This document shows positions 33,591 to 44,100 of a stretch of DNA of 64,000 nt, piece by piece. The notes under the pieces are model-generated. The model did no database searches, had not been told where the DNA came from, and saw only the letters and a list, made by a program, of their open reading frames with translations. Each line of letters starts with the position of its first letter. Position 1 is the first letter of the stretch. Source of the stretch: Caprella mutica (Eukaryota > Arthropoda > Malacostraca > Amphipoda > Caprellidae); contig CANNZV010000332.1 in NCBI GenBank assembly GCA_947561585.1, forward strand, positions 186,001-250,000. Reading direction: 5' to 3'. The translations under genes were made by a program, and so were the position numbers.

Positions 33591-34030
33591 CAGACTGGAA
33601 AAAAATCCACCATAAATTACCAGTAATTTGGCTGATCCACCAACAATAAACTTTTTCCCAATTTATCCACCGAAAATTAATGGTAACATAAGAATAAATA
33701 GCTAAAAATCGACTGACTTTGCCAGAATATTATTTTCAGAGGGCCCAGGGGGAAAAATTGATATTTATGTCTTATTTTTTCAGCACCGCCGCAGACTGTA
33801 TTTCATGGTAAATTCCACCGACATGTCAGTGGAATTTTTCTCCATTGAAAATAATATTCTGACAAAGTCATTGGAATTTCAGCTATTTATTCCTATGTTA
33901 CCATTAATTTTCGGTGGAAAAATGGGTAAAATGTTGGTGGATCAGCCAAATTATTGGAAATTTATGGTGGAATTTTCAGCTTTATCTTTTCAAAAAGTCA
34001 GAAAAATTTTGTGCACCAAATACAAACTGG
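33591..34030. mobile_element. two family B MITEs in opposite orientation
   Basis: 33591-33741 is inverse (AGACTGGAAAAAAATCCACC... to GCCAGAATATTATTTTCAG). 33793-34030 is forward (AGACTGTATTTCATGG... to CACCAAATACAAACTGG). They flank a short unrelated segment containing CAGCACCGCCG. Confidence 0.75.
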
Positions 34031-34154
34031 GATACCGCCCGGAGCTACCCGAAGTGACATCTTTATGTCTTACTTTTCAGAACTTCCCGAAGATGAAATT
34101 TTACCGCCCGGGCACATTACATAATACAATAGGATATCATTGGTTACTATTCAT

Positions 34155-34507
34155 TAGTACAACGCCCCATTAGTCCAACACCCTATAAATCGGACAGTTT
34201 TGTAGTGTATTTAACATTAAATATATCATAGCTATGTATATCTGGGAGCGTATCATTAAAAAAACATCAAACTAGCAGATACAAAACACTACATTAAATG
34301 ATGAAATCGGATGAGAGATTTCGTCATACTAATTAATATTAGAAATAAAAATGAAAGAAAGAAAAAACTTATTCTAATATTTTGATTACCTAGTTATTAA
34401 TTGAGTACATATGTATATATTTAATTATAATTTTTTATCAATCGAGAAATACCATACAGAAAGATGAAATTATCTGACTAATGGGGTATTGGACTAATGA
34501 GACGTCC
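34155..34507. mobile_element. MITE with CCCATTAGTCCAA termini
   Basis: ACGCCCCATTAGTCCAACACC (about 34160) pairs with GGGGTATTGGACTAATGAGACG (about 34482-34503). It is about 340 bp, AT-rich inside and non-coding. Confidence 0.6.
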
Positions 34508-34589
34508 CCGTTACCTTTGACCATCGTACAGAATTTGGAGACAGAAACAATATACGCTGATAATAAATTGTGATTCTCAAATTTTGCTA

Positions 34590-34830
34590 TACTATACCGG
34601 GTGGACGATATACTAGATAATGCCAACCAGTATTATCTAGAAGCGTCCGGTACTGCTCGGTAATGTCCAGTACCACCTTTGCATCATCTAGAACAGTTTT
34701 GGTAGCATCTAATAGCGTCCGGTAGCATCTAGTGACGTACACTGTACCAGATTCTACCAGGCGGTACTGGACACTATTAGAACCTACCAGGAGGTACTGG
34801 ATGGAACTTGATGGTACCAGACGTTGCAAA
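34590..34830. repeat. degenerate repeat rich in GGTACTGGA / TCTAGTAGCATCCGGTA
   Basis: Short units (GCGTCCGGTA, GCATCTA, ACCAGGCGGTACTGGACAC) recur in both orientations over 240 bp. Overlapping frames on both strands are by-products. Confidence 0.5.
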
Positions 34831-35154
34831 TTAACTGATTGTACGTCATTAACCATCATAACATTTATTCTCCTAATTGGGAACTGCTTTTTATGGTTTT
34901 GTAACATATTAGCTATTGCTTTACAGTCCTAGAAATCTTATCATTTGTCAGTATTTTACTAGCTTGGTAAAACATCAATATATGCTCGATGTACGCATAT
35001 TTCTAACCTATTCACGATTGACTGCTAACAGCTTGGACTGAACTTTGAACATTGCTGCTATTTACTTCATCACAATATCTTTAGTTCAATCACCCCCATA
35101 ATTGTTTACAGTCAGTGGTGGGATTCAAACTGTCTAGCAACCCGACAACTAGCC

Positions 35155-35580
35155 TTGGGACAAATGTCATTTTTCCACCAACATGTCTGTGGAATTTACC
35201 ATGAATTACAGACTGGGGAATAATTTAATAAATAGCTAAAAATCCACTGAGTTTGGCAGAATATTATTTTCAGTGGAGAAAAATTCCACTGACAAGTTTA
35301 TGGAATTTAGATTTACCATGAAATACAGTCTGGAGTCTCACGATTAATTTTTCTAAATTGCTACAAACACTTCTGAATTAATCCCTATGTTTACATTAAT
35401 TTTTCTACAAACAGAATAGGAAATCTCCCAGTCTGTATTTGGTGCACAAAATTCATCTGACTTCGACCGAAAATTATTGGCAATATAGTAATAAATAGCT
35501 AGAAATCCACAGACTTTGCCAGAATATTATTTTTAATGTAAAAAAATTCCACCGACTTGTTGGTGGAACAGTCTGGGAAA
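35155..35580. mobile_element. family B MITE copies (rearranged)
   Basis: 35155-35340 holds facing halves ending CATGAATTACAGACTGG and CATGAAATACAGTCTGG. 35428-35580 begins CAGTCTGTATTTGGTGCAC and ends GTTGGTGGAACAGTCTGG. A family C-like fragment lies between them. Confidence 0.65.
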
Positions 35581-35599
35581 TCTCTACCCAGTCTGAGAA

Positions 35600-35740
35600 G
35601 AATATCTCCACAGACCTAGGATTTTTTAGATAAATTGGGATTTGGGCGCAACAAATAACATGGTAATATAGGAATTAAATGTGACTTGGTCGCAGGATTA
35701 ATCCACTAATCCTGCTGTACTTTTCAGACTGGATCTCTAC
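35600..35740 (+). repeat. interspersed repeat, family M
   Basis: The block AAATTGGGATTTGGGCGCA...TAATCCACTAATCCTGCTG is shared with 57130-57262 and, inverted and diverged, with 36087-36212. Non-coding. Confidence 0.6.
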
Positions 35741-35842
35741 GAACACTTTACCTGTTTCTGCAGACTGGCCAAATCCAAATTTCTGGAAAAATCCCATGAC
35801 CTTAGTAAGTTGGTCTGACTGTCAATGCCAGTCTGAAAAGTA

Positions 35843-36080
35843 GGGTCAAGCAGGTAAATTGCGGCCCACTAGCTAACTGCGGCCTCTAACAACAGAAACG
35901 TTATAGCTTAAAAACACTCGTTAAAAACATAAAATAATAAATTATAGCATACACTGCGTTTATTTTGATCACTATCATCACTATGCAACATTTTAATGTA
36001 ATTTTGGTTCAGAATGTCTTAGACTCTCTAGAGAGGGCCGCAATTAAAAATTAAAGGGCCGCAATTTACCTGCATGACCC
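35843..36080. mobile_element. family G1 MITE with TA duplication
   Basis: GGGTCAAGCAGGTAAATTGC and its complement form the ends. TA is present on both sides (35841-35842 and 36081-36082). This is the best-preserved copy of the family and shows the Tc1/mariner-type target. Confidence 0.85.
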
Positions 36081-36222
36081 TAGAACAGGATTTGAGGATT
36101 AATCATGTGCCTAAGTCCTATTTAATTCATATGTTCCCATGTTAATAGCTGCTCCCAAATCCCAATTTCTGTAAAAAAAATCATGGGTCTGAGGAGACTT
36201 TCTTTTCAGACTGGTGTCCATG

Positions 36223-36833
36223 CCAGTCTGTATTTCGTGGTAAATTCCACTGACATGTCGGTAGAAATTTTTCCCCTTTGAGAATAATATTCTGGCCTAG
36301 TTTCAGAGAATGTTCACTAAGTCGCCAATATATCTTTTTTTTCAAATATAAGTCAACAAAAATTAGTAATGCATCCACCAGTTGTCAAAATTTAATTCCA
36401 ATTTTGAAAGTCAACAGTCGTCAATACCTATATTATTATACCTACCTAATTATCAAAAGTAAACATACCTTAATATATAATTGAGAGCGTATCAGCCAAT
36501 CCGAAAGAGGCATACAATTGATACCAGCGAATCACAGAAAGGCATGCTTTCTTTCATAGTTATTCATTTTTTTTTTTCAATAATTAGTGGAGAGCATCGA
36601 ATTGAAATGAAAAGTCGTGACAACATCATTCATAACAAAAAATTGCAATCTTTCACAGAAAACTGATATATATAATACATTGGGCCATATCAAAACATAA
36701 AAACATAATGGCGGCTTTGTATACATTCCAACAAAGATGCTTTCCGCCGTTCATACATGATTCTTGAGTCACCAATTTTAATTTTAAATCTAATTTAAGT
36801 GCTCACTGCTCATTAGTCGTCTATATATGGGCC
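36223..36833. other. family B fragment followed by unassigned sequence
   Basis: 36223-36297 is the left part of family B (CAGTCTGTATTTCGTGG to AATAATATTCTGG). It stops abruptly. The next 535 bp (36298-36833) show no recognised repeat or exon; short frames there lack support. Confidence 0.5.
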
Positions 36834-37323
36834 AGACTGTATTTCATGGTAAATTCTACCGACTTGTTGGTGGAAATTTTCTTCTTTGAAAATAATATTC
36901 TGGCAAAGTTGGTGGATTTTTAGCTATTTATTCCTGTGTTACCATTAATTTTCAATGGAATAATTGGTAAAATGTTGGTGGATAAGCCAAATTACTGGAA
37001 ATTCATGGTGGATTTTTTCAGCTTTTTCAAAATGTCAGTGGAATTTTGTGCACCAAATACAGACTGGTATATGGGAAAGATACTTATTATCACAAATTCT
37101 AAGTCCACAAGTAATAGGCGACTTGGTACATACTCTTAAACTAGGTATTCTGGCAAAGTTGGTGGATTTTCTAGCTATTTATTCCTATGTTACCATTAAT
37201 TTTCAGTGGAAAATGGGTAAAATGTTGGTGGATCACTCAAATTACTGGAAATTTATGGTGGATTTTTTCAGCTTTTGCCTTTTTCAAAAAGTCAGTGGAA
37301 TTTTGTGCACCAAATACAGACTG
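36834..37323 (+). mobile_element. two family B MITE copies in tandem
   Basis: 36834-37067 is nearly complete (AGACTGTATTTCATGG to CACCAAATACAGACTGG). 37143-37323 lacks the left end. Both carry GTTGGTGGATTTT...ATTTTCARTGGA landmarks. Open frames through them are by-products. Confidence 0.75.
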
Positions 37324-37395
37324 GTGTCCATGTTTCAAAGTATGAATAAAGTAGCCAGTATACTGCCTGGACAGCCTAGTGAGTTTTGAAGGGTG
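37323..37395 (+). repeat. family I fragment
   Basis: CCATGTTTCAAAGTATGAAT...GAGTTTTGAAGGGTGAAATAAG is the left end of family I, abutting a family B copy. Confidence 0.55.
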
Positions 37396-37447
37396 AAATA
37401 AGTTATTTTGAAAATTTGAGCCCTAAGCCCTTCAATTGCAAAATTCA

Positions 37448-37915
37448 AATGGCCAAGTAAAATAGTCTGGCTCATAAACTCTCTATTTGTCCCAGTCTGT
37501 ATTTCATGGTAAATTCCACCAACATGTCGGTGGAATTTTTCCCCCATTGAAAATAATAAATATTATTTAGGCAAAGTCGGTGGATTTTTACCTAATTATT
37601 CCTATGTTACCATTAATTTTTGTTGGAAAAATGGGTAAAATGTTGGTGGATTAGCTAAATTACTGGAAATTATGGTGTATTTTTTTCAGCTTTTTCAAAA
37701 AGTCAGTGGAATTTGTCTCTTCAGCTCTCCTAAAATCACCAAATCTCTCTCCAAAATGATCAAATTATCATATATTCTCTGCAAAATAACATTGTAGCAT
37801 AGGAGAAAAATAGTTATTTCTTGCCATTTGCAAAAAATTGCAATTGAAGGCTTCAAAATTACTGTCACAAACTCTCCATTAAAATTGTGCTTTATTACCT
37901 GAACTGAATGAACAT
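37448..37915. mobile_element. family A MITE interrupted by a family B MITE
   Basis: 37448-37493 is the left end of family A (CAAGTAAAATAGTCTGG) and 37715-37915 its continuation (CTCTTCAGCTCTCC...). A complete family B copy (37495-37714) lies between. This nesting shows family B moved after family A. Confidence 0.7.
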
Positions 37916-38160
37916 TCTTTACAGACTGGGCTTTAATTCTTTTAGATAGTCCTATTCATAATTTCCATTATGATCTTCAGAGCATAATCATTGATGTAAA
38001 ACTATAAATTAATAATATTATCTAAAATTTCCTTATTTTCTGGAGACTATCTAAATAGTAGATAGAATACATGTATTTAACTGTGCTTCTAATTTCATTC
38101 ATATTTTTCATCCCTTACTTTGAACAGAATATCTTTATCTAACTGTATTATATTATTATA

Positions 38161-41100
38161 ATGTCATTAATTGAAGAGCTGTGTGAACGACTGATATCTG
38201 AGGGGTGGTAAGTGACAGCTATTTATAATTTATTTATTCTAGGTATATACTATTTTCTTTAGAAATGATCAGAAAGATATTTGTGAATTCCTTGTATCAA
38301 ATTTTATTCAAGGAGGAATCATTAATTAAATAATCATATTTCCATGAATTATATTCCTATTTGATTGGTAACAAATTATTTAAATTTATAATAGATACTG
38401 AATTGACAATAACCATTTAAAGTAATTGTTTTATGAAATATGTTATTGTTGATTAAATTTTACAATATTGGTCATTTAATTATGAGCAAAATAAAATTTC
38501 TCTTTCTGAAAGATATATAATATATCTCTATCCAACTTTAAATATATTTATTTGTCTTGTCATAAAAAATGTATCTTGGTTCACATTCTAGTTGCTCATT
38601 TCCCATCTTTTTCAGGTTGATAAATGAAGCTTCTGTGCTGAATTCCTTAGAAGATGACGGCAAAGAAATCTCTAGCTATGCTGACCTCAAGAACAGGCTC
38701 CTTAATGTAAGATATCCTTATTTTAATAGATACACTCCTCATCAAAAGTTTAAAATTCCAAATCTTTTATCACATTTAATAAAGATATTTTTATTATTTA
38801 TTCATTCTCTTTATTTTGAATTCTAAAAATGATTTTCGTTTTTCTTTACAGATGGACATCAAAGATTTTGTGAACACTAAAGTCAGCACTGATGAAAAAA
38901 ACAAAACAACTGGAAGTGTGAGTACATATTTTATAGCAATTATTAGTTTAGTTCAATTTAAATGAGTTTTTTTTTTTCATTTTCTCATCTTGTGTTGAGA
39001 GTGTAAATTTTATTCTATATATTCGTGCAAATTGATGTATGAATAATTTTTTTTTTTTTAAGTTTTGAATTTGTGCATCTCTTCAGATTAACCTCTTAAA
39101 ATAGTTCATATTGAGTTATGATAATTTGAAAAACGGAACTTAAATACCCAGGTACTAATATTATTAATGGTCTCAACAACTAATTTTTTCTTCATTACTC
39201 TTTGGACCTCAAAAACTTAGAAAGTACCAATCCATTGAGTTATATCAACCATCTCATTAGCTTCTTTCTTCAGATATCTTTCCCAGTAGTGGTGCAGGTC
39301 TGTAAAATTAGAGATGTGTCGAGACCTAAGAAGACAGAAGGAGGTGATCACAGTGCAGTGGGGCGGCTGCTGAAACTAACACTCACTGATGGTGTCACAG
39401 TGTACCATGCCCTGGAAAATGTGCCTTGTAGCAAGTTAAGGTGAGTCTATTAACAATTCAAATTTTGATGCAAATTCTTATGACATTGGCAAACGACTGA
39501 TAGCTATAGTAAGCAAAGAATTTGCATCACTTTACAATTATGTATTGGCTATTGGTTATTCATGATAGTGTAACTTGTGAATTATTGGTCGGTTTCATAT
39601 CTTCCGTATTATAAGAAAAAACAATATAATAGGTATTATTAATTTTAATCCATGATATCTGTAGATATCATGGATACCAATCAAAAGTTAAATAATAATA
39701 TTTTTTTTCTTCTGTGATTCAAGTCTTGTGGAAATATTAGGAGGAGCTTAGCAAAAATTCTGGTGGAACGACTTAAAAAAAACCGTGTGTACGGCCCTTA
39801 ACCTTTGCTTCTCTATTCCCAGCATCAACACAGCCCCAGGCACCAAACTGCTCCTCACCAGCAAACCTGCTCAGAGTGGTGGCTACCTCCTTCTTAGCCC
39901 TAAGAACTTCACAGTACTGGGGGGAAAGGTTGATGTTCTCTATCAGAAGTGGAGTCTTACTGAGGTGAGTGAAAAATTGCAAAATCCTATGTTTTGATCG
40001 CTATTTATTTTTATCTACCTGTTCAACTTTGTTGAGCTCAGTGTCACCTCATCACTAAACATCAAGTCATGTTTCCTTTATATTTCAGAGTGTGTGGCAG
40101 AATGACAACTCTAACACCAACAGCGATGGCTCCAAACCTCCTTCTTGGGTGCCTTTCAACAAATCAAAGGGAAGAACAAACCTCAGAAATGGGTAAAGAA
40201 TTAGCCAGTGAATTACAGTAATACATAATTTAATATTTGGTGTCCCACTATCCATTATAGCTACCAAAAAAATAGTAACCAGTTAAAAATGTTAAAATAT
40301 ATAGTTTTTCCTTAATGACCTAAAACGTGTAAATGTCCGAACATTCTTAACTTACTCTGCTTGTATATTTTTGTATTTAATTTCTTGGTAACCAACTCAT
40401 GAATTCGGCTCTGTAGGTATACAAAAGATATTAACATCATTTGAATTTTCGTAGGGTGAAGGCGCCGAGAGTTGGGTCTCAGCACCCCTCAGACAAGGGT
40501 GATGAGTCTGAAGAGGACAGCTTTGCCTTACAGAGGAACCAGACTGTCAAGGAGCTGGTGAAGGAGCAGAGGCCTGGTGCTAAGGTGAGGAATAATTATA
40601 TTTATTGAGTAAAAAGTATGCAGAATATACTCAGAAGCCCCTATAGAAGTGAAAAAAACTTTGGGGAATTGAATAACTTGAAGGATTCTACAGTGCTCTT
40701 AGGATACTGCAATGGATGTAGTGTAATTTTTAATTATCGGTCAGTTCCACCTTTTCGCACACGTAAGAGGAAAATAGATAATGATTATTAATTGAAATGA
40801 TAGTTAAATAATTATTAAATATTTCTTTCTTACATTCCCGAATATGTGGAACTGACCGATAATTAAGAACTTACCCTAGCGAATTTAAATTCTAAACGTG
40901 GAGATACAAAGATACACTAGCGGTAGATCACTACGAGTTCTGATTTCCATCGAGAAAGATACAAAATAATAATTTGATCATGCTATCATGTCGAGAGCTT
41001 CTAACAGTCATTTTGATTTATAACCTCTTATTCCTGATCTCTTGATGAGATTTGCACCTAACTTACCATTGCGTCATGTTAGATCAAGGACACTTCTATA

Positions 41101-44100
41101 TTAGGATGTAGAATCATTTTGTATCATATTTATCTTGTGTCATAACTAAGTTTTAAGTTTTGTCATAGATAGCTTGTGTCATTTTGATTAGACCTGATTT
41201 GTATCTTGTGTCATAAACAACTTTTATTATAGAAAATTTGTATCATTTTGTATCACCACTGACTGATTTGTATCGTAGTTAGCTTGTATCAATTTACTAG
41301 TGCAGTACTTTCGAGTACTTGTTTCTTTCACAGACTTGTTTAGAATTGGTCAGGTTAAATAACCTCAAGTTAAAGGTATTTAGCTCTCTTTGATCATGAA
41401 TTGAATTACGACTTGCAAAGTTTTTATACATGTCTGTTCAAATGATCACTTCATCGAATTGCCTTTTCAGTTTTCAACTAGTATTGAAAATTAATAAATG
41501 GTAGAGAAAAATTTCATCTTTCTGTGGTATGATTTCAATGATATAATTTATTTGTCTTTGTTATTTGAAATATTATATGATACCTCTAACGGTGTTAATG
41601 GATGAAGAATATTATAATTTTAACATTTAGCTACAGTTGTTTTTAGCTTCTTAAAAAATAATTTTTTAGTCTGCTATTACAGTACATTATTTGACTGTAA
41701 CTTTGACAATATTAATTATTATTATTATCCTTTCTTTTGTTTGTAGGTATTTGGTGGAGGTCGGTCCATGCTGGACTCTAACCTCGCCAGAGTCATCGCT
41801 GCTGGTTTTGAGGCTGATGTTGCAGAGTGGGCTTTGAAAAACAATAGAAATGATGTCGGACAAGCAATCAGAGAGTTGAGAATTGTGAGTTTCTGTAACT
41901 TATAAAAAATGAAATAAATGATACATATATTTCATCATTAAGCTATCTAAGGTAATGTCACAAAATAGTATCAGATAGCTACTCTGTTTTCCTCATAAAT
42001 TGTCTTTCTTGTGCCAGGAACTGTTGTAATTTGGATTATAATTTGTCTAGCTAACTAGGAAAGAAATTGAGAGTAATTTTTTTTTAATAATTTTGAATCA
42101 TCAAAATAATATATATTGTTAATATAATCTTATCTGCACATTGAATGTATTCTGATGTGTTATTTTTCACTTAGGCTGCCGGAGGTGGAACAGCTCCACC
42201 TCGCTTCTCCTCTTCCCCTCCTCCCGATGACAGACCTCGCACCTCCAGGGGAGGAGCAAGAGGAGGAAAAAGAAAAGGCAGGAAAGGAGGTGAGGGGAAA
42301 TACTAAATATAGGAACATAATCCTGAAATATATTCGGCGGCTTTTCATATAATTTTATTTATTTTTGCTGACAAGTCTATTTGGATTCTTGGTAATATTT
42401 GTTAAGGTAAGAAAAAACGATATAGCTTAATAATTATTTAATTTTACTAATTATATCATCTTGCACAATGATTTGCAGCTGACTGATAAGTCATAACTTA
42501 CCCTAGTTACATTTTTCTATTTACTTCATTTGTTATAATATAATGGAGTATATACATTATACATTACAGTGTGTATATATTTGTTACAGAGGATGATTAT
42601 GACAGTGAAGAGGATTACGAGGCAATGAAGCATGCACCCAGACCCTCTGGTCCCGCCAATCTTTTCGACTTCTTTGATGCAAAACTTAACCAAAGAAATG
42701 GTGAGTGTTGTTGCTCAAGTTCTAAATAGGCTGTTATATTTTTAAAGGGGGTTAGCCTTTTCTTTCTACAGGGTGGGGCGTAAGTTTGGAAGCAATTTTT
42801 CAAACATTAATATAATTCATAAAAATAAGTTCCTATGTAGGTGATAGGGTTTGAACTATAGTAGAGACACTACATTATGACGTGGCAGTGTTATTTTTTA
42901 CAAAAATTTAGTCAATTCAAAAATGTTAGACAAAAGAGAAGCCATTATTGCTCTACACCGTGCCGGGAAGTCAGATTCCGTCATTTCAAAGACTCTCTCA
43001 ATAGCGAGATCGACTGTTTGGAAGTGTGTGAAGCGTTTTAATGAGAGAGCAGACTTGACTGATCGTCCAAGAAGTGGTAGACCACGCTCACAACGCACCA
43101 AACAACTGATAAAATGTGCCCGAGAGAAGATCAGGAGGAACCCGAAAAGGTCAATACGATTGTTAGCCAAAACAGCTAATGTGAGTCCCAGAACAATGAG
43201 AAGAGTTGTCAAAGAAGACCTAAAGATGTCCTCTTTGACCCTCCAAAAAAGACAGACTCTGTCAGAAGCTGTAAAGAAAGAGATTGGAGAGAAGCAAAGC
43301 ACTTCTGAGAGAATTGAAGTCTGGCACGGCTGGTGAATTTGTTTGGTCTGACGAAAAAATTTTCACAGTGGAAATGGCTCACAACCGGAGGAATGACAGA
43401 ATAATTGGTAAAAGTGCAAAAGACATCCCATACAACCAAAAAACTGTCCACAGAACCATGAAACCTGCTTCAGTAATGGTCTGGGCCGCCGTTTCAGAAG
43501 CTTGGAGATCTCCTTTAATTTTTGTGGAACAAGGCGCCAAAATCAATGCTAAATGTTATATTGAGAATATTTTGACGCCAATGTTGGAGTCAGCTAAGGA
43601 TCACTTCGGTAATGACACTCTATGGACATTTACTGCAAATGTCACTCAAAACTGGTGCCATGACCATCTTCCACGGTTTTGGTCCAAAGGAATGTGGCCT
43701 CCCTGCTCCCCAGATGTTAATCCTATGGACTTTTCGGTATGGTCCATTCTTGAATCAAAGGCCTGTGGTAAATTCCATCGCAGTGTGGATGATTTAAAGC
43801 GTTCGCTCCAGAGATATTGGATGGAAATTTCACAAGAACAGTTGCGTGCCGCAGTAGGAGGAGTTCGGAGGAGATTTGAGGCTGTTATTAAAAACAAGGG
43901 GGGACAATTTGAATAAATTTATGATTTTTGAATTTTTAGAACTCTTATTTAATAATACATAACTGTAAATTATTAAATATATTTTTCGTTGTATTATAAC
44001 ATGCACTTTCATTTGCTTCCAAATTTACGCCCCACCCTGTATTTGTTGGTTTACTGATACAATTAGAGGTAGCTATCATTTTTAGAATTTTTCATGTATA

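Noticed and set aside
33347..33649. 80-100 codon frames on both strands
   Set aside because: They run across joined ends of families A, C and B, all known repeats in this window.
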